In this document: in pieces, positions 35,627-44,589 of the stretch
Numbering within the stretch: the first letter of the stretch is position 1
Layout of the letters: the number at the start of each line of letters is the position of its first letter
Assembly (NCBI GenBank): GCA_963739345.1
Contig: CAVUAA010000001.1
Coordinates: 868,001 to 932,000 of the forward strand
From: CAVUAA01 sp963739345
GTDB lineage: Bacteria > Chlamydiota > Chlamydiia > Chlamydiales > JAFEGQ01
Direction: 5' to 3'
Length of the DNA: 64,000 bases
The notes under the pieces: model-generated
The model's database searches: none
Told to the model about the DNA's origin: nothing
Seen by the model: only the letters and a program-made list of their open reading frames with translations
Translations under genes and position numbers: made by a program

Positions 35627-36346
35627 TCATAATCGGCTTTCAATATTATCACGGAGCTTCTTAGAAAGAAAGCTTTTAGGTAAAAAATGGCGAAAAAAGA
35701 GCGCCAACCGATAGGGCCAATGAAAAACTGATAGGTTGTTTTTCCTTTGAATCTGCTTCCAAATGTGGCGGGCTGCCTCGTCTGCCTCCATCACCCCAAA
35801 GCCAGAAATTTGGTATCGTCCTTCTGAGGCGCGTGACTGAAAATTGGTCTTCACCATCCCCGGACAGGCGGTGAGGACTCGAATGCTCTGGGAGCGAAGC
35901 TCCTCATCCAGCGCCTGGGAGAAGCTGTTTACACACGCCTTTGCCCCAGCATAGACGGCGAATAGGGGAAAGACAAAGAAAGCGGCGGCCGAAGAGACAT
36001 TCAGGACGGTGCCGTGACGGCCCGCCTCTCGCCACGCCTTGGCCGCCTCGACGGTCAACTGGTAGACCGCCTTCACATCCACCTCGAACACCTTAAGCTG
36101 CGCAAGCGTATCCAGGTCAACTGCCGCGCCATAGAGTCCAAAGCCCGCCGCATTGACCACCACGTGAGGAAGCTCCTTGCGGATCACGGCGACCACGGCG
36201 TCGCGCCCTTCTGGGGTCGCCAAATCCGCCTGCACGGTCGCACCGGCGCTCCGCCCCACCCCGATCACCTCGTGCCCTTCGGCGGTAACCAGCTTAGCGA
36301 GCGCCGCCCCAATTCCGGAGGTTGCGCCGGTGATCAAGATTTTCAC
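35627..36346 (-). CDS. Short-chain dehydrogenase/reductase
   Basis: A classical SDR of 239 residues: cofactor loop TGATSGIGAAL at about 6-16, NAAGFGLYG, catalytic NVSSAAAFF and YAGAK (YxxxK). The basic residue in VIGVGRS suggests NADP(H). The C-terminal part has IQRKNNLSVFHWPYRLALFF, a possible membrane-association helix, as in DltE/SadH-like members. The substrate is unknown. Its ATG overlaps the stop of the HD-domain gene by 4 bp, so it is translated from the same message. Confidence 0.9.
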   Translation of the reverse strand: MKILITGATSGIGAALAKLVTAEGHEVIGVGRSAGATVQADLATPEGRDAVVAVIRKELPHVVVNAAGFGLYGAAVDLDTLAQLKVFEVDVKAVYQLTVEAAKAWREAGRHGTVLNVSSAAAFFVFPLFAVYAGAKACVNSFSQALDEELRSQSIRVLTACPGMVKTNFQSRASEGRYQISGFGVMEADEAARHIWKQIQRKNNLSVFHWPYRLALFFRHFLPKSFLSKKLRDNIESRL

Positions 36347-38511
36347 TCGTCAACCACCGCCGGGTCATCGGCAGCTCCTGCCGGTGGCTGCCTCTCGGGA
36401 TATTTGATGCGGGTGTGAGAAGCTGCCATGATAGAGGTGACGAGCGACTCTTTCACCTTTTGCATGTCTTCATAAGTAAGGAGGCACCGGTCAAACTGAT
36501 GGTCGTCGATCTTCTGCTGGATCAGCTTATTGACCATCGCCCACACGTTTTCTTCATTTGCCTCGTCGAGTGAGCGGGAGGCTGCCTCCAACGTGTCGGC
36601 CATCATGATAATGGCTGACTCCTTCGAGCGGGGCTTTGGCCCGCTGTAGCGGAAGTCGGCCTCATTCACCTTCTCCGCATCCCCCCCTTGACGCTGCACT
36701 TCGTCGTGGTAGAAGTAGTAGACAAGCGTCGTCCCGTGGTGCTCACGGATGATGTCGAGGAACGGTTCGGGCAGATTGTGTTTACGGGCAATGGCCGCCC
36801 CCTCGGGGACGTGGGCCATGATCACCTGCGCAGACTCAAGTGGCGTGAGCAGCTGATGGATGTTCACTCCACCGCTCTGATTTTCCGTGAAATACTGCGG
36901 ACTGATCAGCTTCCCAATGTCGTGATAAAGGGTGGCGACGCGACAGAACAACCCAGAAGCCCCAATCGCGTTCGCTGCCGACTCGGCGAGGTTACCCACC
37001 ACAATCGAGTGTTGGTAGGTGCCTGGCGCTTCAATGCTCAACCGTCGCAAAATGGGATGGGTAGGATCCATGTATTCCATCAACGTCACTTCTGTGATGA
37101 TCCGGAAGAGCGACTCAAGAAGGGGCAACAGCCCCACCACCAACACCGCCGTTAACAGCATGAAGACAAAGCTCGAAATGAGATCGGTGAGCAGCGAGAC
37201 CGTCCAAAACTCTAACGCAAAGAGGTGAAAGGCGACCAACACCAGCACGGCAGCGATCCACGCCTTCCCACACACCATGAACACCTCTTTGCGCTTGCGC
37301 AATGTCCGCGTGCTCAAAATCGCCACCAGCCCCGTGATGACGTTCATTACCAAAAATCTAGGCGCATCGACCGCTAACGAAAAGGTGAGCACCACCGCCA
37401 AGAAGGTGGCCGCGTAGGCCGCAACCCGCCCGCTGAGGAGACTACATAGAATGATCGCCGCAAACGGAACAAAGAGTGGATAGCGAACCACCTCAGAGAG
37501 ATCAGACTGACTCTTCAAGAAGAGATATTCGGTCCCCTTCGCAATCGCCATTGTCAGCACCATCACAAGCAACAAAAGAAGTAGCTTCTTGTTCGACATG
37601 TAGATCGAGCGATGATGGGCTCGCAAATAGGCCCCCCCAATCACTACAAAGACCAGCGCCAGAAGGAGACTTCCCGCCAGCGTCGTTGGATGCCACAAAT
37701 TCTTCTGCTGCTGGAGCGCTTGATGCATCCGCTGCAACATAGACAAATGACGAGACGTAACCATCTGCCCCTTGTCGAGAATGCGGGTCCCCGCCTTCTG
37801 GCGGCTCACCACCGGCGCGACCGCCCGCTGCGCCAAATCGCGCACTGCCGTCATCGAGTTAGTATCCTCATCAAACGTCCAGCTATTCTCAGCAAACCAC
37901 TTGACGATGAAGGTTGCCACCGGCTCTGACACTGCGCTCCTCTCGAACGCATTCCTCGCCAACTGCTCCCAAAACTCTTCTGGCATCTTCACCGACTGCG
38001 CCGGATCGGCCGGCGTAAAGACATAGTACTGATTGGTGGGCAGCTCGATCGACTGCATCTTCTTCAGAGTGCGCGGATCGGTGAACCGCTCACGCGCCAA
38101 CGCCGTCGCAAACAGATCGACCGCCCGATACATGTCCTCAAACGTCGCCTGCTTCACCTGATCGCGCCACTTCTGATTCTCAGAGAGCACCTGCTCAAAT
38201 TGCGTCTGCCGCTTAGCGATCTCCTTCATACTCAACAGGTAGATCTTTCCAATGTCGCGAATAGCCTCCTGCTTGCGAAGGATCGTCCCCTCCTCATCCG
38301 GAAACTCAAAGTCAACCTGCGAAACAATGTAGCGTGGCGCCTGCGCGTTGAGTTCCAGCACCTCCACCTTCACCTGCTGAAAGTGGAGAAAGAAAAAAAG
38401 ACACACTGCAAACACAAGCCCAAGCAAAGCACGGACCCAAAGGTTCCTTTCAAAAAACCCACGCGGTTGACCCATTAGAGGGCCGCTTTCCAATTCCTCA
38501 CCCATACCCAT
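36343..38511 (-). CDS. 7TM-HD membrane phosphohydrolase (PgpH/YqfF type)
   Basis: The 722-residue protein has one membrane segment at about 25-43, an extracytoplasmic domain to about 275, seven membrane segments (about 280-465) and a cytoplasmic HD domain. The HD site is intact: GTYQHSIVVGNLAE (497-510), LYHDIGKL (528-535), and HHGTTLVYYFYHDE further on. PgpH-type enzymes hydrolyse cyclic di-AMP, which Chlamydiae are known to make, so this is a plausible c-di-AMP phosphodiesterase. It is divergent from dnaX with 44 bp between starts. Confidence 0.9.
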   Translation of the reverse strand: MGMGEELESGPLMGQPRGFFERNLWVRALLGLVFAVCLFFFLHFQQVKVEVLELNAQAPRYIVSQVDFEFPDEEGTILRKQEAIRDIGKIYLLSMKEIAKRQTQFEQVLSENQKWRDQVKQATFEDMYRAVDLFATALARERFTDPRTLKKMQSIELPTNQYYVFTPADPAQSVKMPEEFWEQLARNAFERSAVSEPVATFIVKWFAENSWTFDEDTNSMTAVRDLAQRAVAPVVSRQKAGTRILDKGQMVTSRHLSMLQRMHQALQQQKNLWHPTTLAGSLLLALVFVVIGGAYLRAHHRSIYMSNKKLLLLLLVMVLTMAIAKGTEYLFLKSQSDLSEVVRYPLFVPFAAIILCSLLSGRVAAYAATFLAVVLTFSLAVDAPRFLVMNVITGLVAILSTRTLRKRKEVFMVCGKAWIAAVLVLVAFHLFALEFWTVSLLTDLISSFVFMLLTAVLVVGLLPLLESLFRIITEVTLMEYMDPTHPILRRLSIEAPGTYQHSIVVGNLAESAANAIGASGLFCRVATLYHDIGKLISPQYFTENQSGGVNIHQLLTPLESAQVIMAHVPEGAAIARKHNLPEPFLDIIREHHGTTLVYYFYHDEVQRQGGDAEKVNEADFRYSGPKPRSKESAIIMMADTLEAASRSLDEANEENVWAMVNKLIQQKIDDHQFDRCLLTYEDMQKVKESLVTSIMAASHTRIKYPERQPPAGAADDPAVVDE

Positions 38512-38555
38512 ATCCTATAGCACAAATCGAGCGGCGCAGCTATTATAGGCTCTTC

Positions 38556-39858
38556 ATGACCGGTAATAGCAAGCAATCAGGTGATAATTTTCCACAAACC
38601 GCTAACTATCAGGCGCTAGCCAGACGCTACCGTCCGCAACGATTTGCCGATGTCCTTGGTCAAGAGGCGATCGTCACCACCCTCATCAACGCACTTCAAG
38701 GGGATCGACTCGCCCACGCCTATCTCTTTTCTGGTGCTCGCGGCACCGGAAAGACCACCCTCGCCCGCATTCTGGCCAAAGCGATTAACTGCGAACAACG
38801 GCAAGATGGCGAGCCGTGCAACAGCTGCCCCTCCTGTCACGAGATCACCTCCGGCGCCTCCCTCGACATCCTAGAAATTGATGGCGCCTCCCACCGGGGC
38901 ATCGATGACATCCGACAGATCAACGAGACCGTCGGCTACGCCGCTCCCAAAGGGCACCATAAAGTCTACATCATTGACGAAGTGCACATGCTCACCAAGG
39001 AGGCGTTCAACGCCCTCCTCAAGACCCTCGAAGAGCCCCCTCCCAAAGTGAAGTTCTTCTTCGCCACCACCGAACCGCACAAGATTCCCCCCACTATCAT
39101 CAGCCGCTGCCAACGCTTCCAACTCTCCCGCCTCACTCCCGAGCTCATCATCACCAAACTGCGCGCTGAGTGCCAGGAACTGAGCGCCACCATCACAGAC
39201 CCCGCCCTCTCCCTCATCGCACAAGCAGCCGAGGGGGGCATGCGCGACGCCGAGTCCATCCTCGACCAAGTCCTCTCCTTCCACGGCCAGGAAATTGACG
39301 AGCAAGCTGTCGCCGACGTCCTCGGCCTCGCTCCTAAGACCACCTATATCCGTCTCGATGAGGCGGCCAAAACCCACGACCTCTCCATCCCCTTCGACAT
39401 CGTCGACGAAGTCTTCTCCTCAGGCCGCGACCTCACCCACTTCATTACCGGCCTCATCGAGCACCACCGCTCCCACCTCCTCCACGCCATCAGCAACACC
39501 CCCACCCCTTACACTCGTGCCCAACTTCTCACTCTCCTTGATGATTTGTTGCTTGCACAGGAGCGCTTCCGCCACGCCCCTTCCAAGCGCATCGCCCTTG
39601 AGATGATGCTCACCCGCATCGTCCGCACCCCTCGTCAAATCCCTCTCGAAGAGCTCGTCGACCGCCTCATCTCCCTCGAGTCCCGCCTCGACTCTCCACT
39701 GCCTCCTCCGTAAGGCCGCTCCAAAGCCTCAGCCCAAGCCTGTACCTGCGCCGGAGCAAAATAAAGTAGCGACCCCTCAGAGTCGCTACGACACCCTCAT
39801 CCGTTTTGCCGCTGTCGAACTTGACGGCCGCGTTGAAAACGCTCGCTCACGCCGCTAG
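38556..39858 (+). CDS. dnaX: DNA polymerase III subunit gamma/tau, with a frameshift before the C-terminal tail
   Basis: The main frame (38556-39713, 385 residues) is a typical clamp-loader ATPase: FSGARGTGKTTLARILAKA, zinc module CNSCPSC, IIDEVHML, LKTLEEPPPKVKFFFATTEP and ISRCQRFQLSR. It stops at TAA 39711. The +1 frame then continues directly with RKAAPKPQPKPVPAP and RYDTLIRFAAVELDGRV, ending at TAG 39858; this looks like a true C-terminal tail. The shift may be an indel near TCCCG or CCTCC at 39680-39710, or a recoding event. dnaX is known in other bacteria for slippage that makes two products, but no A-rich slippery run is present here. Confidence 0.92.
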
Positions 39859-39899
39859 CGATTTTTTTCTCGCTCAGCTATTCTGTTTTCCAAAACCAT

Positions 39900-40064
39900 A
39901 GACCCAGGTTGCTACCATACCCTTCTCCTAGGGCGTCTGGTTTTGAGCGAGATACGAGCATTGCGATGAACGGCGTGGCCGCTGGCCACGTCTGAGGAGC
40001 AAGGCGAAGTAGATCGCCAAAAGCTGAGCATCATAGAGAGAGGAGAGGGTGGCAATCCGGGTCG
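39900..40064. repeat. Dispersed long-hairpin element, copy 2
   Basis: About 165 bp, matching 20409-20570. It begins AGACCCAGGTTGCTACC and ends GGTGGCAATCCGGGTC, which pair as imperfect terminal inverted repeats. The centre is a strong hairpin, GCGTGGCC-GCT-GGCCACGT, flanked by TTGCGATGAAC and TGAGGAGCAA. It fills the gap between dnaX and ybaB and ends 13 bp before the ybaB ATG, so it forms most of any ybaB leader. Confidence 0.82.
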
Positions 40065-40077
40065 TAGAGGAGATGTC

Positions 40078-40386
40078 ATGGGCAAGGGATATGCAAAGCA
40101 GAAGAAGCAGGCACGGGAGATGCAGGACAAGTTCGCTAAGATGCAGGAGGAGCTGGCCGCTGCCGAAGTGGAGGGCCAGGCAGGAAATGGTCTGGTCACC
40201 ATCAAGATGAACGGTGAGCACGAGATGCTCGGCATCTCGATCAAGCCTGAATGTGTCGATCCGGATGATGTCGAGGGTCTCGAGGATCTGGTGCGAGCCG
40301 CCCACAACGATGCAGTTGAGAAGCTAAAAAGCGAGACGGCGGGCAGCATGCCCGACCTCGGTAGCCTAGGAGGTTTGTTGGGATGA
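40078..40386 (+). CDS. ybaB: YbaB/EbfC nucleoid-associated protein
   Basis: A 102-residue protein with the usual YbaB pattern: an N-terminal helix (KQKKQAREMQDKFAKMQEEL), a middle GNGLVTIKMNGEHEMLGISI and a C-terminal EDLVRAAHNDAVEKLK helix. These dimers bind DNA and are often encoded next to dnaX, as here and in Chlamydia trachomatis (CT334-CT335). AGAGGAG at 40067-40073 is a good ribosome site. Its TGA overlaps the next ATG by 4 bp. Confidence 0.95.
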   Translation: MGKGYAKQKKQAREMQDKFAKMQEELAAAEVEGQAGNGLVTIKMNGEHEMLGISIKPECVDPDDVEGLEDLVRAAHNDAVEKLKSETAGSMPDLGSLGGLLG

Positions 40387-41153
40387 GATTTCTACTTCTA
40401 TTTTGTCTTGTACCGCTCGCATTGCGCGGAGAAATGCACACGATTGATCATTTTGAAGAGCTGAATGAGCGCATCCAGCCAGGCACGTGGGTGATCGTCG
40501 ACATCGACGGCACCTTGATCGATGCCGCGCAGATGCTAGGCTCAACTCACTGGCTCTACGACCACCTCAAAGAGCTCGTCCACGAAAAGGAGCATGCGCC
40601 GGCCGAGGCGGCCTTTGCCTTTGAGGAGATGCTGGGATCAGTGCGAGCATGCGTCCCCTACGTACCCATGGAAGAGTATATTCCTGAGATGATTGCCGAC
40701 TTACAGGTTCGCGGCCACACTGTCTTCGCCCTCACTCACCGCCCCCTCTCCATGCACGCCGCCACCAAAAAACATCTCTCATCCGTCGGCCTCGATTTCA
40801 CTAAAACCTCTCCACTGAAAAAAGATCACTGGTTCTCCGACCTCTCACGCCTGCACGACGGCGTCCTCTTCGTCTCTGACTTTGGTCCCAAGGGAAGAAC
40901 TCTCGCCCTCCTCCTCGAACACCTCGGCAAAACTCCCCAGGCAATCGTCTTCATCGACGACAGCGAACACAACGTGAAAAGTGTCGACCAAACCTGCTCC
41001 GAACTGGGCATCCCCTGCCACGCCTGCTACTACCAACTCCGCAAACAGCGCCACGCCACCTACTCCCGCGAAATCGCTGACATCCAATTCGCTGCACTGC
41101 CCAACATCCTCACAGATGAAGAGGCGAGAGTTGCGAAATTAGGATTGCTTTAG
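40383..41153 (+). CDS. DUF2608 HAD-like protein with signal peptide
   Basis: The 256-residue product starts with a short export signal (MRFLLLFCLVPLALRG) and then a HAD-type motif I, VIVDIDGTLIDAAQML. FALTHRPLSMHAATKKHLS and VFIDDSEHNVKSV fit motifs II and IV of this superfamily. The DUF2608 group is found in Chlamydiae and Legionella, and its substrate is unknown. An exported acid-phosphatase-like role is plausible. It is coupled to ybaB (ATGA overlap). Its end overlaps the convergent gene by 15 bp. Confidence 0.82.
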   Translation: MRFLLLFCLVPLALRGEMHTIDHFEELNERIQPGTWVIVDIDGTLIDAAQMLGSTHWLYDHLKELVHEKEHAPAEAAFAFEEMLGSVRACVPYVPMEEYIPEMIADLQVRGHTVFALTHRPLSMHAATKKHLSSVGLDFTKTSPLKKDHWFSDLSRLHDGVLFVSDFGPKGRTLALLLEHLGKTPQAIVFIDDSEHNVKSVDQTCSELGIPCHACYYQLRKQRHATYSREIADIQFAALPNILTDEEARVAKLGLL

Positions 41154-42194
41154 TTCAGAGAACAAAACGGGCTTCTCCCATCCTGGGAACTGAGCTTTGA
41201 AAATATCCCTCCACTCGTCGCCGTCGAAGAGCATGGCGATGTATTGATCAAGGGTCTGCCCCTCGCGGATTTGCTCGGTCCCCGCCTCCCCAATATAGGC
41301 ACCAATACTGGAGATTATATCAGTGAACGCCCCTAGTAGCTTGCGATGCTCTTTGAGCAGTTTTCCAGAACGCTTTTCCGCTGCGAGTATCAGGTCGTAT
41401 CCTTCCTTCACCACCCCTTGCAGACGGGCTCTTTCCTTCTCATACGTTGGATTTCGCTTTGAAGTTTCGAGATCCAAATTCCCAGATGACAACATCAATA
41501 GAAGCGTCGACATCACATGAGCGCTATGATCGTGGATGAACTCCTTTCCCGTAGCGAGAAGAACGTATCCATCAATGAAGGCTTTGACAAATGAGAGATC
41601 GTCGGCAACTCCATCGCTAGTTAAAAGCTTGAGATCGGGCAGTCTAGGATTCGTCTTTTGGAGCTCCTGCCAGCTTGCTGACAACGCCTCATGATCTGGC
41701 AGGCACATTACGTACCGCATGCTCTTCAGATCGATTTTTGCTCGATAACCAAGGTGATCTCGCAATACCGCGGCGTACCGATATCCCTTTAGCTGCTGCC
41801 CGTTTAAGAACTTAAGAGCGAGCTTTGGTGGCGGTTCTACTGCCGGGTATATCTCGCCGTTTTTCTTCCGATAGGACTCCTCACGACGATCACACTCCAG
41901 CTCACCACGACAAACCACATAGTCATACTCCTGTCTAATGGCCATCACGTAGACCCAGCCACCATGCTTCCCCTTCTCACGACCGATGCACTCCCACATC
42001 TCGCCATTCTTGGCTCGCAACGTCTCCTCTAACCCAAGCCCAAGCCTCTCAATGGCGACCTCTTTAGGTGCATTCAATCCCTCTTCGTGGCCCAGCACAG
42101 ATTTACCCAACTCCGTGATACGGGAGTCGACCCCATCGACTACAATCAACTCCTTAGATCTAGCATCATTCCTCGACTCTCTAACTCCTTCCAT
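41139..42194 (-). CDS. Unknown 351-residue protein
   Basis: The product is soluble, charged and mixed in structure. A middle part reads FLNGQQLKGYRYAAVLRDHL, and the C-terminal half is helical. No signal peptide, membrane segment or catalytic motif stands out, and I do not recognise a family. The region before its start is AT-rich (42195-42260), unlike most of the window, and could hold its promoter. It converges on the DUF2608 gene with a 15-bp overlap. Confidence 0.6.
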   Translation of the reverse strand: MEGVRESRNDARSKELIVVDGVDSRITELGKSVLGHEEGLNAPKEVAIERLGLGLEETLRAKNGEMWECIGREKGKHGGWVYVMAIRQEYDYVVCRGELECDRREESYRKKNGEIYPAVEPPPKLALKFLNGQQLKGYRYAAVLRDHLGYRAKIDLKSMRYVMCLPDHEALSASWQELQKTNPRLPDLKLLTSDGVADDLSFVKAFIDGYVLLATGKEFIHDHSAHVMSTLLLMLSSGNLDLETSKRNPTYEKERARLQGVVKEGYDLILAAEKRSGKLLKEHRKLLGAFTDIISSIGAYIGEAGTEQIREGQTLDQYIAMLFDGDEWRDIFKAQFPGWEKPVLFSELKQS

Positions 42195-42320
42195 GGAGCA
42201 CTTCCTTAATTATTCCATCGATTAGTATATAAAGTTTAACTAATAACTGTTAATGAATGATAAAGAAATACTAGTCAACGAGGCAAACCCGCAACTAGCT
42301 ATTAATGAGCGTCTTAAGTC

Positions 42321-42365
42321 CTATGGGGAGTCATAGGGAGAGGATAGTGTAGCAATCTGGGTCGC
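42321..42365. repeat. Partial copy of the dispersed hairpin element (right arm)
   Basis: The stretch TCATAGGGAGAGGATAGTGT, followed by AGCAATCTGGGTC, matches the right end of the elements at 20409-20570 and 39900-40064. The left end is not found nearby. Together with the hairpin at 42422-42552 it occupies most of the 343-bp gene-free interval 42195-42537. Confidence 0.65.
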
Positions 42366-42421
42366 TGCCTCAGAGAGGAGGATTGCTGGCTAGGTGGGTC
42401 TGGAAGACCCGCCTTGCCCGA

Positions 42422-42552
42422 AATTCTGCTGAGGGAGGCTAGCGAAGTGGTTGAGATTTGCGAATGAACGACGAACGTACGTGGTCAAGGGCCACGTACG
42501 AGGAGTTCAATCATGAAGATTGACCACTTTGCTAGCCTCAGTCGGTAGAATT
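42422..42552. repeat. 131-bp long imperfect hairpin at the 3' end of ptsI
   Basis: The outer arms AATTCTGCTGAGGGAGGCTA (42422-42441, continuing GCGAAGTGGT) and ACCACTTTGCTAGCCTCAGT (42523-42542, continuing CGGTAGAATT) pair imperfectly. The centre has CGTACGTGG facing CCACGTACG, flanked by TGAACG and GAGGAG. This is a diverged relative of the centre of the dispersed element. The ptsI TGA (42538-42540) lies in the right arm. Confidence 0.75.
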
Positions 42553-44304
42553 TTGAGTAAGGTGGGTCTGGTAGTGTTGGATGAGGGTGTCGAGAATCTC
42601 CATGGAGGTGGGCATGGCGAGGATACGCTCGGCGAGCTGGGTGGCACGGACGATGCTGCAGGCGCGGATGGCGTTTTTGACGATGGGGAGGTAGCGAGCG
42701 GAGACGGAGAGCTCGTGGACGCCGAGGCCGAGGAGGAGGGGGGTGAAGCGGGGGTCGGCGGCCATCTCGCCGCAGACGGTGATGGGGATGCCGTTCCGGT
42801 TTCCTTCAGAGACGATCATCTTGATGAGGCGGAGGACGGAGGGGTGGGCGGGGGTGTAGAGGTAGCTCATGGCCTGGTTGTCCCGGTCAACGGCGAGGGA
42901 GTACTGGACAAGGTCGTTGGTCCCGATGGACATGAAGTCGCACTCGCGGGCGAGGACGTCGCAGGTGATGGCGGCGGAGGGCACTTCGATCATGCAGCCG
43001 AGGGGGATGTTTTCGTCGAAGGGGATCCCCTCTTGACGGAGCTCTTCCATGGCCTGGCGGACGTACCCTTTGGCTTCCATGAGTTCTGGGAGACCGGAGA
43101 CCATGGGGAAGAGGATGCGGACATTCCCGTTAACACTGGCGCGAAGGATAGCTCGGAGCTGCACCTTGAACGCTTCATGCTCTTTGAGCATGAGGCGGAT
43201 GGCGCGGCAGCCGAGGAAGGGGTTCTCTTCGTGCTGGACGATGGGGAGCTCGCGAAACTTATCACCGCCGACATCAAAGGTGCGGATGGTGACCGACTTG
43301 CCCTCCATCGCCTCCGCGATGCGGCCGTAGATGAGATACTGCTCCTCTTCTGAGGGGAAGTTTTGGCGGGCGGTGAGGATGTACTCCGAGCGGAAGAGGC
43401 CAACGCCGCTCCCTCCATACTTCTTTAGCAGTTCGAGCTCGTTAAACATCTCGATGTTGGCAGAGAGGACCACCTTGTAGCCATCGATGGTCTCGGAGGT
43501 AAGGTGGCCGAGCGCTTCAAACCGCTCAAAATGACGGGCGTGTTCCCGCTTTAGCTCCCGGTACTTGGAAAGGGTCGCTGGGGTGGGGTTGAGGATCACC
43601 TCGCCGTTACGACCGTCGACGATGACAATGCCACGGGAGAAGTCGCTCGCATTCCGAAAGTCAACACGAGCGACGTAAGGGATCCCCTTCGCCTTGGCCA
43701 TGATGGCGGCGTGAGAGGTGTCGCCGCCTACCTGTGTAACAAATGCGCTAATGCGAGAGGTGTCAGCCTCGGCGGTGTCGGAGGGGGTCAGTTCGTGAGC
43801 GAAAACAATCGCGTTCTCGGGCGCCTCTTCGAGGGGGACGCGGACGCAGGCGCGAAGACGCCCCATCACCCGCCGGCCAATGTCGTTCAAGTCGTTGAGT
43901 CTCTCGCGAAAATAGGGATCGTCAAGGGCTCGAAACTTGTCGGCATAATTGTCGATGGCCCGCTGGAACACATGCTCGACGTTTTGGAGGGTGGAGCGAA
44001 TCTGCTCCTCCACTTCGTCAACGAGAATGGGATCGCGAATGATGTGGAGGTGCGCTTCGAGAATGGCCGCCCCTTCGACTGCGCCTTCGGCTTCGAGCTT
44101 GCCACGCAAAACTCTCACTTGCCCCTCGCTCTCTTCGAGGGCGGAGTGGTAGCGGGCAATCTCCCCTTCTACTTCGTCGATGGCAATCGTAAAATGGGGA
44201 ACAACAGCTTGCGGACAAGTGTACACAAAAGGCGTGCCGATGGCGATACCGGAACAGATCGCCGCACCTCGGAGCCGAATCTCTTTCACTTTACTCTTTA
44301 CCAT
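42538..44304 (-). CDS. ptsI: Phosphoenolpyruvate-protein phosphotransferase, enzyme I
   Basis: Enzyme I takes phosphate from PEP and passes it to HPr. The 588-residue protein has the active histidine in GGDTSHAAIMAKAKGIPYVA, the PEP-binding GVGLFRSEYILTARQNFPSEEE, TIRTFDVGGDKF and the C-terminal SIGTNDLVQYSLAVDRDN with VCGEMAADPRF. It lies 12 bp after ptsH. No sugar-specific EII genes are in the window, so the set may be mainly regulatory, as assumed for Chlamydiae. Its final codons overlap a long hairpin repeat. Confidence 0.97.
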   Translation of the reverse strand: MVKSKVKEIRLRGAAICSGIAIGTPFVYTCPQAVVPHFTIAIDEVEGEIARYHSALEESEGQVRVLRGKLEAEGAVEGAAILEAHLHIIRDPILVDEVEEQIRSTLQNVEHVFQRAIDNYADKFRALDDPYFRERLNDLNDIGRRVMGRLRACVRVPLEEAPENAIVFAHELTPSDTAEADTSRISAFVTQVGGDTSHAAIMAKAKGIPYVARVDFRNASDFSRGIVIVDGRNGEVILNPTPATLSKYRELKREHARHFERFEALGHLTSETIDGYKVVLSANIEMFNELELLKKYGGSGVGLFRSEYILTARQNFPSEEEQYLIYGRIAEAMEGKSVTIRTFDVGGDKFRELPIVQHEENPFLGCRAIRLMLKEHEAFKVQLRAILRASVNGNVRILFPMVSGLPELMEAKGYVRQAMEELRQEGIPFDENIPLGCMIEVPSAAITCDVLARECDFMSIGTNDLVQYSLAVDRDNQAMSYLYTPAHPSVLRLIKMIVSEGNRNGIPITVCGEMAADPRFTPLLLGLGVHELSVSARYLPIVKNAIRACSIVRATQLAERILAMPTSMEILDTLIQHYQTHLTQNSTD

Positions 44305-44316
44305 TATCCACTTCCA

Positions 44317-44589
44317 TTAACCTGTCACTTCAAGTCCCCGATCAAATGCTGTGGTCACAATTTCCATCACGTCGGTTGCATCTTCCCCTTCCACGGTCAC
44401 TTCCAGTGTGGCCCCTGTCTTGGCAGCCAGCATCAAAAGTTCAACGATGCTGTGGCCATTGGCCAGACGATCCTGATGTTTAAAGGTGATCTTGCTAGCA
44501 CAGCCGCGCAGCAAGCGGACCAGTGTACTGGCGGGCCTCGCATGAAGCCCAAGTGGCATTCGAACCATAATCTCTTGCACCAGTCTCAT
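44317..44589 (-). CDS. ptsH: Phosphocarrier protein HPr
   Basis: A 90-residue HPr with the phospho-accepting histidine in GLHARPASTLVRL and the regulatory serine in GHSIVELLML, equivalent to Ser46 of Gram-positive HPr. Presence of this serine fits with the HPr kinase encoded directly upstream. Its ATG overlaps the hprK stop by 4 bp, and ptsI follows 12 bp later, so the three make a compact operon. Confidence 0.96.
   Translation of the reverse strand: MRLVQEIMVRMPLGLHARPASTLVRLLRGCASKITFKHQDRLANGHSIVELLMLAAKTGATLEVTVEGEDATDVMEIVTTAFDRGLEVTG

Noticed and set aside
42520..43353. A 277-codon Gly/Asp-rich plus-strand frame opposite ptsI
   Set aside because: Composition is that of an antisense frame in GC-rich DNA, and ptsI is complete on the other strand.
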